Source: a marine gamma proteobacterium HTCC2148
Lineage (GTDB): Bacteria; Pseudomonadota; Gammaproteobacteria; Pseudomonadales; Halieaceae
Direction of reading: 5' to 3'
DNA: 64,000 nt
NCBI GenBank assembly: GCA_000156295.1
Contig: DS999226.1
Location: forward strand, 22,549-86,548
Made by a program: the position numbers and the translations under genes. The number at the start of each line of letters is the position of its first letter. Within the stretch, counting starts at the first letter, position 1. The notes beneath the pieces were generated by a model, which did not search any database, was not told the origin of the DNA, and saw only the letters and a list, made by a program, of their open reading frames with translations. This document shows, piece by piece, positions 45,590 through 54,306 of the stretch.

Positions 45590-46750
45590 TTGCCCCTGCG
45601 CGCCCTTAGTATCGCTTGGGAAGTCACTTTGGATAGAAAAACAGCGCTTTCAATAAACAGACGCCTGCTGAACCATTACATATCGGGCACGACAGATGTT
45701 GCCCCTGGCGAATTTTCGGTCGGTACCGACATTTTCACTGATCCCAAACTCGCAGAGTTGGAGCGGGCCAAGCTATTTCACGCTACACCACAGCCAGTCG
45801 CATTCAGCGGTGAAATTCCTGACCCCGGTTGCTACCTGACGCTAAACATTTTGGATGTACCAGTGCTTTTGGTGCGGGACGACCACGGGAGGTTGTTTGC
45901 CTTCATTAATTCGTGCATGCACCGGGGAGCACAGGTAGCCCGAGGCAGCGGCAAAGCCTCGTCGTTAGTGTGTGCGTTTCATGGCTGGTCGTATAAGCAT
46001 GATGGGACTCTTAAGGGCAGGCCAGAAGCAGATATGTTTGCGACCCGACCGGAGGATTGCTCACTGGCCCGCTTGGCCGTTGCAGAAAAGCACGGGATCG
46101 TCGTTGTGGGCTGCTCCGCTGACACTAGCCAACGTGCGGTTGACAGCGCATTGGACGAGATCGGGCTTGAGCTTGAATGTTTGAAGTTGAAGGAATACAG
46201 GGTAATTGAGCGCAGGCGCTTTGACGTCGCGGCAAACTGGAAACTTATCAACGATTTGAGCCTGGAAAGTTATCACTTCAAAACACTTCATCGTGACAGC
46301 GTTGCAAAGATTCTCGCACCAAATGCTGCCGTTGACACTTTTGGTCGTCACAGCCGATGGGCATTTCCCATGAAGTCGATAGCCCGACTGGAACAACTAA
46401 AGGAGAGCGAATGGCCGGACTCAGTAGAAGGCTCGGTGACATACACTTTATACCCTGGTGTGATGTTGCTGGTGAACGCCTCCGGCGCTCAGATAATCCG
46501 AAGTGAGCCTGGTCATTCACCCGGTTCCTCTGTAGTGACATACGTCGGCATGTACGCACCCCACGGCAGCTTTGATGGGGCATGCGAAGCATTCCGGTTC
46601 GGCGGTGATGTTTTCGCAGATGAAGATCTGCCAGTGGCTGCGGAATGCCAACGTGGCATCGAGGCAAGAGGGGGTCGCTACCTGCTGGGAGCTAATGAGC
46701 CGTTGCTGCAGTTCTGGCACAGGCTGTGGGACTGTCGCAGCGACGAATAA
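45590..46750 (+). CDS. Rieske aromatic-ring-hydroxylating oxygenase, large-subunit type
   Basis: Up to 386 residues; the start is unclear (TTG 45590, or TTG 45629 with GGGAAG upstream). The Rieske cluster is CMHRGAQVARG...CAFHGW (CxH and CxxH). The mononuclear iron site is NWKLINDLSLESYHFKTLHR (two His) plus a distal Asp in ADEDLPV. It lies 108 bases after the radical SAM gene. No reductase, ferredoxin or small subunit is nearby, so electron supply must come from elsewhere. Chemistry could be hydroxylation, demethylation or desaturation; substrate unknown. Confidence 0.88.
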   Translation: MPLRALSIAWEVTLDRKTALSINRRLLNHYISGTTDVAPGEFSVGTDIFTDPKLAELERAKLFHATPQPVAFSGEIPDPGCYLTLNILDVPVLLVRDDHGRLFAFINSCMHRGAQVARGSGKASSLVCAFHGWSYKHDGTLKGRPEADMFATRPEDCSLARLAVAEKHGIVVVGCSADTSQRAVDSALDEIGLELECLKLKEYRVIERRRFDVAANWKLINDLSLESYHFKTLHRDSVAKILAPNAAVDTFGRHSRWAFPMKSIARLEQLKESEWPDSVEGSVTYTLYPGVMLLVNASGAQIIRSEPGHSPGSSVVTYVGMYAPHGSFDGACEAFRFGGDVFADEDLPVAAECQRGIEARGGRYLLGANEPLLQFWHRLWDCRSDE

Positions 46751-46905
46751 CACGGTGGAGACCAACGCGGTCAATTCCTCGTCAAATTCTGTGCACAACT
46801 GATGTCGAGCAGGGAAAGCCTTGTTATAACGCGTTTACAGCCGTGTCCAAGCCAGGATATGCATAGCGGCCCAGTGCATAAAGATCCGTGCAATACGATC
46901 TAAAT

Positions 46906-46921
46906 TGATATAACATATCAT
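46906..46921. promoter_or_regulatory. Probable Zur box 1
   Basis: TGATATAACATATCAT; its reverse complement ATGATATGTTATATCA matches the boxes at 50368 and 53562 (core ATGATATRTTRTA). It lies in front of the small Cys-rich ORF and the ZnuD-like receptor gene. Confidence 0.6.
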
Positions 46922-47010
46922 TTTTGCGGCATTCAACTCTAGCTTGAAGACTACACCACTACCGATAATTGGTGTTTTGCCATTCACAGCAGTTCAGGTG
47001 TTTAACAACA

Positions 47011-47304
47011 GTGACCAAAGGGCACACAGGCAGTAGCCTAATAACTCGGAATTCCATCCGGATCATACTCTGCCTGACTGTTGCACTGCTCGCAATGCCC
47101 ATCCTGGAACAGGCACATATAGACGACTGTGAGCAGAATAGCTGTGTCGTTTGCGCGACCTCTGTCTGCAAAGTAATAGCGATTAATAGTGGCTGCCACT
47201 CCCCCACCCACCCCCCTGCTCGCCCCGATTTCCCAGAGCAGCTGTTCTGCTCTACATCCCCCGGCGTAAATACTGTGCGCTCACGTGGGCCACCCTTGAT
47301 CTGA
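47011..47304 (+). CDS. Small cysteine-rich, membrane-anchored hypothetical protein
   Basis: About 97 residues from GTG 47011 (the frame also opens at TTG 46969 or GTG 46972; no strong ribosome site). One hydrophobic segment (IRIILCLTVALLAMPILEQA) is followed by HIDDCEQNSCVVCATSVCKV, with cysteines in CxxC-type spacing, and a proline-rich tail. It sits between a probable Zur box and the ZnuD-like gene (60 bases). Small His/Cys peptides are common at this position in zinc-regulated receptor operons, so a metal-binding periplasmic role is possible. Reality as a gene is not certain. Confidence 0.45.
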   Translation: MTKGHTGSSLITRNSIRIILCLTVALLAMPILEQAHIDDCEQNSCVVCATSVCKVIAINSGCHSPTHPPARPDFPEQLFCSTSPGVNTVRSRGPPLI

Positions 47305-47364
47305 CCTTTCAGCGCATTACGCGACCATCGCGTCGCCTTATCTTTACTGCAAGGACAATCAACT

Positions 47365-49557
47365 ATGATAAATACCCGGATTACCCCCTGGGGGATAAAC
47401 ACACGCACGATCTTAACGATCGCGCTTTCAGTCGGCCTCTACTCAGCAAACAACCAGGCAGCAGACAATCAGGCAATGGATGCAGTTGCGATAAGCAGCT
47501 CTGCAAGCGACGTTGATCGCACGCTGGAAGAGGTCGTGGTCAGCGGCCACCCGCTATCTGCAGAGGGTCTTGCTCAGCCGTTTGCTGTGATCAGCGGAGA
47601 AGAACTAAGTCGCGCCCAGGCAGCCTCCATTGGCGAAACACTCACGCATCTGCCCAGCGTTCATTTCACCAGCTTTGGCCAGGCGGTTGGGCGACCCGTA
47701 ATCCGTGGCCTCGAGGGCGCCAGGGTTAAAATCTTGGAAGATCGTATCGACACTCTTGATGTCTCTATCACCAGCCCTGACCATGCCACCACTATAGATC
47801 CCTTTATCGCAGAGAGTATCGAGGTCTATATGGGTCCCAGCACCCTAGTCTACGGTAGCGGCGCCTCCGGCGGTGTAGTGGACGTCCATACAGGAAGAAT
47901 CCCCCACTCCTTACCTGAGAAAACATCTGCGCGATTTGAGGCCCGCGGCGCAGATAATGACGATCGCCGCACAGCCGCTGGACGGATAGATACCAGCGTG
48001 GGCAAGTTCGCCTTGCACGCGGACGCTTTTTATCGAGACGCTGATGACTACGGTATACCCGGCTTCGCCGAGTCCAGTAGACTGCGCGCCCTCGAAGAAG
48101 AGGAAGAACATGAAGGCGATGAGTCTGGGCATGAACACGACGAGCATGAAGAAGGCGAAGAAGGTGAGGAAGTGCGAGGCACGCTACCCGGCAGTTTCCT
48201 GAAAACTTACGGCGGAGCTGTGGGTGCGTCCTACGTTGGAGATAGTGGTTTCTTCGGCATGGCCGTTTCGCGTTATGAGTCCAACTACGGTCTCCCCGGT
48301 CATGCGCACGATCGTCATGAGGATGAAGAACACGACGGCGAAGAACACGACGAGCACGATGGCGAGGAAACTGGTGAAGAAGGCACCGCCGAACTCGACC
48401 TGGAACAAACCCGCGTAGACCTCGAATGGGGACGCCAGCTAAGTGCTGCAGGATTAGATTCGTTAAATCTTCGTATCGGCTACAACGACTACGAGCATGT
48501 GGAGTTTGAGCCCAACGGCGAGAGCGGCACGAAATTCGAGTCGAAAGGCTACGAGGCGCGCTTTGAACTGGTCCACAGCGAATGGAACAACATTGATGGC
48601 AGCGCGGGCGTACAGATATCAGCAACCGAATTCTCCGCACTGGGCGAGGAAGCGTTTGTGCAACCGGTCGACACCGATAGCATTGGCGCGTTCTACGTTG
48701 GTCAGACGACCTGGAATGATCTTTCGATCGAAGGTGGTTTACGACTGGAACATGTTGAGCACAGTCCCGATAGAGCCAGGTCCAAGAGCTTCTCACTGCT
48801 CTCGGGGTCACTAGGTTTCATTCAGCCGATGTCTGACACATGGCAATTGACTGGTCAGTTGGATTACTCCTCGCGGGCTCCCATCGCCATTGAGCTGTTT
48901 GCTGATGGAGCCCACCTCGCGACTCAAAGTTTTGAAATCGGCGATCCAGACCTCGACGAAGAACGGGCGTCAAATGTCTCTGTGGGATTGAAGCACCAAT
49001 CCGACCTGTGGATGCTGGCGATTAACACTTATTACACGCAGTTTGACGGCTTCATTTACGAACAGGCAACCGGTGAAGAACGCGACGAACTACCAGTGCT
49101 GCAGTGGCAGCAGGATGATGCCAGCTTTTACGGCGCCGATGTTATGGCCCAGTGGCAAGCAATGACCTGGAATCGTGGGTCATTGTCAGTCAGCGCTTCT
49201 GCCGATGTCGTCCGCGCCAAGCTCGATGACGGTGACAACCGAAATCTGCCGCGTATACCTCCGCTGCGCTGGTCATTAGGCGCCAGCCTGAACTGGGCAG
49301 GCCTGATGGCAGAAGTCGGCTATACCCGTGCAGAGGAGCAAGATAGTACGGCAGACCTCGAACTTGCTACAGATGCCTATGACGACGTCTACCTGCGATT
49401 GGCGTACAAAATAGATTTTCAGAACAGTCAGCTGGAGCTTTTTCTGAACGGCAACAACCTGACCGACGAAGAGCAACGCCTGCACACCTCATTCATCAAG
49501 GATCTCGCGCCGCAGCCGGGTCGAACCATCGAGTTTGGCATCAGGGCTATGCTATGA
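47365..49557 (+). CDS. znuD: ZnuD-like zinc-type TonB-dependent receptor
   Basis: 730 residues; AAGGA upstream of ATG. Signal peptide, TonB box LEEVVVSGHPL, and plug GRPVIRGLEGARVKILEDRI, EVYMGPSTLVYGSGASGGVV. Two barrel loops are extremely rich in His/Asp/Glu: EEEEEHEGDESGHEHDEHEE (about 247-266) and HAHDRHEDEEHDGEEHDEHD (about 312-331), as in ZnuD, the outer-membrane zinc receptor of Neisseria and relatives. Barrel ends GIRAML. It overlaps the DUF1826 gene by four bases (ATGA) and heads a Zur-type cluster. Import of zinc (or a zinc complex) is inferred from family and context. Confidence 0.88.
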   Translation: MINTRITPWGINTRTILTIALSVGLYSANNQAADNQAMDAVAISSSASDVDRTLEEVVVSGHPLSAEGLAQPFAVISGEELSRAQAASIGETLTHLPSVHFTSFGQAVGRPVIRGLEGARVKILEDRIDTLDVSITSPDHATTIDPFIAESIEVYMGPSTLVYGSGASGGVVDVHTGRIPHSLPEKTSARFEARGADNDDRRTAAGRIDTSVGKFALHADAFYRDADDYGIPGFAESSRLRALEEEEEHEGDESGHEHDEHEEGEEGEEVRGTLPGSFLKTYGGAVGASYVGDSGFFGMAVSRYESNYGLPGHAHDRHEDEEHDGEEHDEHDGEETGEEGTAELDLEQTRVDLEWGRQLSAAGLDSLNLRIGYNDYEHVEFEPNGESGTKFESKGYEARFELVHSEWNNIDGSAGVQISATEFSALGEEAFVQPVDTDSIGAFYVGQTTWNDLSIEGGLRLEHVEHSPDRARSKSFSLLSGSLGFIQPMSDTWQLTGQLDYSSRAPIAIELFADGAHLATQSFEIGDPDLDEERASNVSVGLKHQSDLWMLAINTYYTQFDGFIYEQATGEERDELPVLQWQQDDASFYGADVMAQWQAMTWNRGSLSVSASADVVRAKLDDGDNRNLPRIPPLRWSLGASLNWAGLMAEVGYTRAEEQDSTADLELATDAYDDVYLRLAYKIDFQNSQLELFLNGNNLTDEEQRLHTSFIKDLAPQPGRTIEFGIRAML

Positions 49558-50278
49558 ACCCTCAGGCTGTCATCAAACAGAAGCCGCAAAGCATGCAACG
49601 AGCCCTAGGCTCGCTGGCAGACATACCAGGTCCCGATACGCGGGACCTGAAAATATGTCGCTCTATCGCAGGGGATAAACCCGAAGTCTTAACGGGCATC
49701 TACGAGGAGGACTGCAACCTGGCTGTTTGGCAGCGCATGCTTGCGCCCGAATTGGAGCAAGAAATAAAAGCGCTTCTGCAAAGCAGAAACAATTTCAATG
49801 TTTCACTCCCTCTTTCACCTGAATCCGCAAATAGCGATATTCTCAGGGCGTTGGAGACTTCTGCAAGCGCACCCATGTTGGCCACGATATCTGCGAGTTG
49901 GTCGACATGTTCTGCTTCCTTTTTGACGTTAATCTCTCGGGTCTTCGCCTGAGGAGTCTTGAGCAACCAATGTGCCCACGCTTTCATGTCGATCACGTCA
50001 CCTGTCGCCTGATCACGACGTATCGAGGGCCAACGACACAGTGGTTGCCTCACAAAGGTACAGATCGGTCAAAGCTTGGCAGGGGCAACGGCGGCAGGCC
50101 AGACGAATCATCAGGCCTCTTCCAGCATCAGAGCGATATCAATCAGGCCCTTACAGGTGACGTGCTTTTGCTCAAGGGCGAACGTTGGCAAGGGAACGAG
50201 GGTACAGGGCTGGTGCACCGTTCACCGAAAATTCCGGATGGGGGCAGGCGCTTGCTGCTGACACTGGATTTGATTTAG
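49554..50278 (+). pseudogene. DUF1826 protein gene split by a frameshift
   Basis: The first frame (ATG 49554, coupled to znuD) gives the DUF1826 N-terminus: LTGIYEEDCNLAVWQRMLAP. The second frame, offset by two bases and ending at 50278, gives the rest: GHDICELVDMFCFLFDVNLS, then LEQPMCPRFHVDHVTCRLIT, ALTGDVLLLKGERW, GAGLVHRS-like GTGLVHRSP and RRLLLTLDL. The family is normally one polypeptide of about 200-240 residues, and 49554-50278 has 725 bases, not divisible by three, so one indel lies at about 49830-49890. It may be a real lesion or an assembly error. DUF1826 genes often accompany zinc-regulated genes; biochemical role unknown. Confidence 0.82.
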
Positions 50279-50367
50279 GTCAGAAGCCAGTTAAACGATT
50301 TACGCATATCTGTACGCAGGAAAAAGTAGACGAGTGCAAGGTTCTGCAATTAGATTACACTTCAATG

Positions 50368-50384
50368 TATGATATGTTGTAACA
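50368..50384. promoter_or_regulatory. Probable Zur box 2
   Basis: TATGATATGTTGTAACA differs from the box at 53562-53578 at only two of 17 positions. It lies 83 bases before the DUF2796 gene, which heads a five-gene-like run. Confidence 0.65.
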
Positions 50385-50466
50385 TTACATCCAGGCACTT
50401 TCTACTCACAACGAGTGCCTACATTCTTTTATCACCACGCCCGGTTTTATAGTGAGTGGCTTTCCT

Positions 50467-51054
50467 ATGAAATTACTAGAACAAACCCTGACCCAACTGA
50501 TAATCATCTCGCTGGCAGGTGCACCTGCGGCAGCCGCCAGCGAGTATGTGAGGCATCAGGCGCATGCGCACGGCATCGCCGAACTAACAATCGCCCTGGA
50601 AGGCAACCGCCTTGAGATGATATTCACTTCACCAGCAATGAGCCTGGTGGGCTTTGAACATAAAACATCAAACCCGCAACACATAGCGGCCGTGGCAAAG
50701 GCCGCAATGGCGCTCGGTGATGCTGAGGCGCTATTTACGCTTAAGGGCACAAACTGCGCTGCCGATGATGCTCAAGTCGACATGTCCGCAGTCACTGCAA
50801 GCATCGAGCCTGAAACACAGAAAAATCTGGACGCACACGACCATCATGGCACAGACGACGAGGAAGGCTCCCATGCCGACATCAGCGCACATTACAGTTA
50901 CACCTGCGCTGATATCGCTGATCTGCAAAGCCTGCGCCTTGGGCCGGGTAAGCTGCCGTTCAGCCTGGAAGAAGTCAACGTGATGTGGGTATCGGAACAG
51001 GGCCAGGGTGCCACCGTACTCACACCCGAAAACCAACTTATAGAGTTCAACTAA
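50467..51054 (+). CDS. DUF2796 (ZrgA-like) periplasmic metal-binding protein
   Basis: 195 residues from ATG 50467 (the GTG at 50452 is an alternative). Signal peptide ending in GAPAAAAS, then HQAHAHGIAELTIALEGNRL, the DUF2796 opening with an HxHxH-like metal site. Further on are FTSPAMSLVGFEHK and a His/Asp patch (DAHDHHGTDDEEGSHAD). Family members (ZrgA of Vibrio) are zinc-regulated and assist zinc acquisition. Its stop overlaps the MerC start (TAATG). Confidence 0.88.
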   Translation: MKLLEQTLTQLIIISLAGAPAAAASEYVRHQAHAHGIAELTIALEGNRLEMIFTSPAMSLVGFEHKTSNPQHIAAVAKAAMALGDAEALFTLKGTNCAADDAQVDMSAVTASIEPETQKNLDAHDHHGTDDEEGSHADISAHYSYTCADIADLQSLRLGPGKLPFSLEEVNVMWVSEQGQGATVLTPENQLIEFN

Positions 51055-51467
51055 TGCGAGACCCCATCAACATCCTGCAACCTGCAGCCGACAAGGCCGC
51101 AATCGGCCTTTCGCTGCTCTGTGCTGTGCACTGTCTTTTATTACCTCTGTCGATTGCGCTGCTACCATCGCTTGCGGTTTACGGACTTGCAGATGAGGCT
51201 TTTCACACCTGGATAATCCTTGCGGTAATTCCCTTGAGCGCTTTCGCCCTTACCATGGGTTGCAAAAAACACCGTCGAACTGACGTACTCTACATCGGTG
51301 CTTTCGGCTTGCTACTTTTGTGCCTGACCCCACTTTTGGGTCACGAACTACTGGGCGAGGCAGGAGAAAAAATACTGACGCTCTCAGGAGCTGCACTCAT
51401 CGCAACCAGCCATATAAAAAATTTCCGCTTATGCCGCAGCGAGGATGCTTGTGCCTGCCCAGACTGA
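51054..51467 (+). CDS. MerC-domain inner-membrane protein
   Basis: 137 residues from ATG 51054, coupled to the preceding stop. [20 protein letters not shown] is the MerC signature (C-x-x-H-C in the first helix); four transmembrane segments follow, with Cys in the GCKKHR loop and a CACPD tail. MerC proteins carry mercuric ions in mer operons. Here the zinc-island context suggests transport or sensing of zinc or another soft metal (inference). Overlaps the next gene by about 20 bases. Confidence 0.83.
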   Translation: MRDPINILQPAADKAAIGLSLLCAVHCLLLPLSIALLPSLAVYGLADEAFHTWIILAVIPLSAFALTMGCKKHRRTDVLYIGAFGLLLLCLTPLLGHELLGEAGEKILTLSGAALIATSHIKNFRLCRSEDACACPD

Positions 51468-51900
51468 CACACGTACTGCAAGAAGAGCTTATTTTCTCGA
51501 CCTGGAGGGCTGTCAGCAAGGTGAAACGCGTCCATTGGCAGATGTGATTGAGCAGCTGGCATACAACGACAAGGGACTGATCCCTGCCGTGGCCCAAGAC
51601 GCACAGACAGGGAAAGTGCTGATGTTGGCGTGGATGAATCGGACGGCTGTAGAAAAAACCCTTGAAACAGGGCGAATGACCTACTTCTCACGCAGCCGCA
51701 ATGAACTCTGGGTCAAAGGCCTGGCCAGCGGAAACCACCAACAGCTGGTAGAAGCTCGCATCGACTGCGACGGTGACGCCCTGCTCTGCCGCGTTATTCA
51801 GGAAGGCAGCGCCTGCCATACTGGACGCCACAGCTGCTTTTACCTGAAAGCGAATCCTGCCAACCAGCAGGTGTACCTGTCAGCTTGCTCAGAAAGCTGA
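51445..51900 (+). CDS. hisI: Phosphoribosyl-AMP cyclohydrolase (HisI-type), zinc-island paralogue
   Basis: 151 residues from ATG 51445 (GTG 51451 with GAGG six bases upstream is also possible). All family residues are visible: [33 protein letters not shown], Mg-binding DCDGDALLC and zinc cysteines in CHTGRHSCF. It opens the imidazole ring step of histidine synthesis. It is a stand-alone protein without a HisE domain, in a Zur-type cluster rather than a his operon. Duplicate copies of zinc-dependent housekeeping enzymes are known in such clusters. Whether another hisI exists in the genome cannot be seen here. Confidence 0.88.
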   Translation: MLVPAQTDTRTARRAYFLDLEGCQQGETRPLADVIEQLAYNDKGLIPAVAQDAQTGKVLMLAWMNRTAVEKTLETGRMTYFSRSRNELWVKGLASGNHQQLVEARIDCDGDALLCRVIQEGSACHTGRHSCFYLKANPANQQVYLSACSES

Positions 51901-51922
51901 TGTACCGTTTTGGAGAATTTTC

Positions 51923-52930
51923 ATGAGCGTTAAATCAGCGCCAATCCTGTCAGTGCCGACCAATATCATCACCGGGTTTCTCGGCGCAGGCAAAACCTCA
52001 GCCATACTCAATTTGCTCAAACACAAGCCCGAAGGTGAGCGCTGGGCCATTTTAGTTAATGAGTTTGGCGAAATCGGCGTGGATGGGAGCCTTGTCGAAG
52101 GCCACGCAGGAATTGATACTGATATTCATATACGCGAGGTACCTGGGGGCTGTATGTGCTGCGCAGCAGGACTGCCAATGCAGCTTGCGCTCAACCAGTT
52201 GCTGCGGCGAGCCAGGCCGCACCGACTATTGATCGAGCCCACAGGGCTCGGGCATCCTTTCGAAGTATTACAAACTCTGTCTGCAAACCACAACCGGGAG
52301 GTACTCTCTATTGAGAAGACCCTGACCCTGGTGGACGCTCGCAACCTGCAAGACGAGCGCTATGCGAGCCACGAAACCTTTCGGCAACAGCTGTCGATTG
52401 CGGATGTCGTTGTTGCTAACAAAGTTGATCTCTACGGCCCAGATGACCGATCAGCTCTGGAATCGTATATCAGCGAGTTATGTCACCCCAATATGGAAAT
52501 GATCTACACCGAGTATGGGGAACTGGATCTCGAGCACTTGGCAGGCCCTACCGTAATCTGTGTTGAGCCCGCTGATGCCGACCACACAGATAAGTCCCCG
52601 CCTCTGCTCGCACAAGACCTGCCCTTCCCGGCCTGCGGCTTTATCACCGCAGTGAATGAGGGCGAAGGGTTTGAAAGCATAGGCTGGCGCTTTAGCCCAC
52701 AAAAGGTGTTTGACCGGGGGCGCCTGCTCGCCTTCCTGAGAGGGTTGGATGTAGAGCGTATGAAAGCTATTTTTATCACCGCGACTGGTGTTTTTGCCTA
52801 CAATTTGACCCGCGATGCTCTTACTGAAACAGAGCTGGATGACTGCAGCGAGAGCCGCATAGAGATTATTACCGACACAATAAATATCGACTGGGTGAAT
52901 AACCTGACCAGCTGCATGGTGGATTACTAG
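51923..52930 (+). CDS. COG0523 (CobW/ZNG-type) metallochaperone GTPase
   Basis: 335 residues; GGAG upstream of ATG. GTPase motifs: Walker A GFLGAGKT (about residues 18-25), metal-binding GCMCC (CxCC), EPTGLGHP and NKVD. The C-terminal CobW_C domain (VFDRGRLLAFL) is present, but a His-rich metal tail is not. In zinc starvation such proteins (ZigA/YeiR-like) are thought to deliver scarce zinc to chosen client enzymes, plausibly the adjacent HisI. Its stop is two bases from the convergent DUF3299 stop. Confidence 0.87.
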   Translation: MSVKSAPILSVPTNIITGFLGAGKTSAILNLLKHKPEGERWAILVNEFGEIGVDGSLVEGHAGIDTDIHIREVPGGCMCCAAGLPMQLALNQLLRRARPHRLLIEPTGLGHPFEVLQTLSANHNREVLSIEKTLTLVDARNLQDERYASHETFRQQLSIADVVVANKVDLYGPDDRSALESYISELCHPNMEMIYTEYGELDLEHLAGPTVICVEPADADHTDKSPPLLAQDLPFPACGFITAVNEGEGFESIGWRFSPQKVFDRGRLLAFLRGLDVERMKAIFITATGVFAYNLTRDALTETELDDCSESRIEIITDTINIDWVNNLTSCMVDY

Positions 52931-52932
52931 CT

Positions 52933-53535
52933 TTATTCTGTGTAGGCCTCTATCCCTGCCATTCTCAGTGAGTAAGCTGCGGTAGCCATATCGTTTTCGG
53001 TAATGGATGTCGACAGCTCACCGAGTATCCAAAAAGGCATGTACAACTCCTGTAGTTGGATGCCATCCGGGGAGTTCACCAAAATAATCTGATTTGGCGG
53101 CGGAGGAGGCATATGCAGGCAGGCGCCAAAGTAAGGGACCAGGAAAAACTGAGTGACTGTTTGCTCCTCATCAAACTCCAGCGGGACGATAAACCCGGGC
53201 AGGCGTATCTTTGCACCGTTAAGTTCAGCATTGACTTTGGTGGAGCTCAAAGCTTGCTGGTAACGATCGTCGCTGGCTGCCTCCAGACTGTTCTGGATCT
53301 GACTGCTGATCTGGTCTTCTACCGAACCGTCTTCAACTTGTGTCACGTACTGCGGCGGATTGAGTAGAATTTCCAGATCGGCCGGCGGAATGAGGTCAGT
53401 CCACTCCAGGGTAGTGAACCCCGGCACCTCCGCTTCACCGGGGGCGTCCTTCGCAAACCCCACGGTCGCCAGACAAATCGCGCCGGCAATGACACATACC
53501 TCTAACAACCGCCTGAATATCTTCAATGCCCTCAC
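52933..53535 (-). CDS. DUF3299 exported protein of the zinc island
   Basis: 200 residues. Start GTG 53535 or TTG 53526 (after GAGGTGAGG). Signal peptide (LLEVCVIAGAICLATVGFAK), then IRLPGFIVPLEFDEEQTVTQ, FFLVPYFGACLHMPPPPPNQ and YMPFWILGEL, which are the hallmark motifs of DUF3299 (Cys-His pair in the ACxHxPPPPPN loop). This family is repeatedly found beside ABC transporters of the MacB type under Zur control, for example in Pseudomonas aeruginosa (known to me as PA4063-PA4066). It is divergent from the ABC genes across Zur box 3. Confidence 0.85.
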   Translation of the reverse strand: MRALKIFRRLLEVCVIAGAICLATVGFAKDAPGEAEVPGFTTLEWTDLIPPADLEILLNPPQYVTQVEDGSVEDQISSQIQNSLEAASDDRYQQALSSTKVNAELNGAKIRLPGFIVPLEFDEEQTVTQFFLVPYFGACLHMPPPPPNQIILVNSPDGIQLQELYMPFWILGELSTSITENDMATAAYSLRMAGIEAYTE

Positions 53536-53558
53536 CTCGGAAATGCCTGCTTACTAAA

Positions 53559-53578
53559 TGCTATGATATATTGTAGCA
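53559..53578. promoter_or_regulatory. Probable Zur box 3 in a divergent promoter
   Basis: TGCTATGATATATTGTAGCA is a 20-base palindrome with eight of ten positions symmetric. It lies 24 bases before the DUF3299 start and 52 before the ABC ATPase start, so one bound dimer pair could repress both directions. Confidence 0.72.
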
Positions 53579-53629
53579 ATTGAAGGCTGCAACACACAGC
53601 AATATCACTGCATTGAAGTAGCTAAGCGC

Positions 53630-54301
53630 ATGACTATCGAATTAAACAGGGTGAATTTCGCCCACGCTGAAACACCAGAAAAACCAGTCCTGGCAATAGA
53701 CCACTGGAGTCTGAGCGCCGGTGAACAGGTATTTATTCACGGTCCTTCGGGTTCGGGCAAATCAACGCTGCTAAACCTCTTAAGTGGCCTGCTGGAATGC
53801 CGTGATGGGGAGATATCTGTCCTGGGCGCGCGACTGAATACCATGAATAGTCGCCAGCGGGACAAATTCCGGGCCAATCATATTGGGTACGTGTTCCAGC
53901 GCTTTAATCTCATTCCTTACCTGAGCGCCATCGACAATATTGAATTGGCCAGGAGTTTCTCGGCGCGCTGTGCGGATCGTCCCACACTGCGGCAGACTGA
54001 GGACCTGCTCTGTTCCCTGAAAATTGAGCCTTCAGAATGGACCAGGCCCTGCTCGCGTTTAAGCACCGGGCAGCAACAACGTGTCGCTATCGCCCGTTCA
54101 CTTGTCAATCGACCTGAGATACTCATCGCCGATGAACCGACCTCCTCACTTGATCAGGCAAATCGGGACAACTTCATGTCCGTGTTAATGCCCCTGTTGG
54201 CCGACCACAAAATGACCCTGATTTTTGTCAGTCACGACCTGTCGCTCGCCCAGTACTTTCCGCGGGTGCAGGCTCTTGATGAGATCAGCGAGGCTATATA
54301 G
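53630..54301 (+). CDS. ABC transporter ATP-binding protein, MacB/LolD family
   Basis: 223 residues. Walker A GPSGSGKST (about residues 39-47), Q-loop YVFQRFNLIPYLS, signature LSTGQQQRVAIARSL and Walker B ILIADEPTSSLD with SHD switch histidine. The family powers periplasmic lipoprotein or peptide extraction rather than classical import. With the FtsX-like permease after five bases it forms the transporter of the Zur-type operon. Confidence 0.92.
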   Translation: MTIELNRVNFAHAETPEKPVLAIDHWSLSAGEQVFIHGPSGSGKSTLLNLLSGLLECRDGEISVLGARLNTMNSRQRDKFRANHIGYVFQRFNLIPYLSAIDNIELARSFSARCADRPTLRQTEDLLCSLKIEPSEWTRPCSRLSTGQQQRVAIARSLVNRPEILIADEPTSSLDQANRDNFMSVLMPLLADHKMTLIFVSHDLSLAQYFPRVQALDEISEAI

Positions 54302-54306
54302 ACCCC

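Noticed and set aside
43844..46750. Bacteriochlorophyll or hopanoid gene cluster
   Set aside because: The radical SAM protein shares the general B12-SAM layout with BchE/Hpn enzymes, but no other gene of those pathways is in the window.
47804..48811. 335-codon minus-strand frame opposite znuD
   Set aside because: Arginine/serine-rich shadow of the receptor; no ribosome site or motif.
49554..50278. Programmed ribosomal frameshift in DUF1826
   Set aside because: No classic slippery heptamer plus stem was recognised in 49830-49890, so a mutation or sequence error is more likely.
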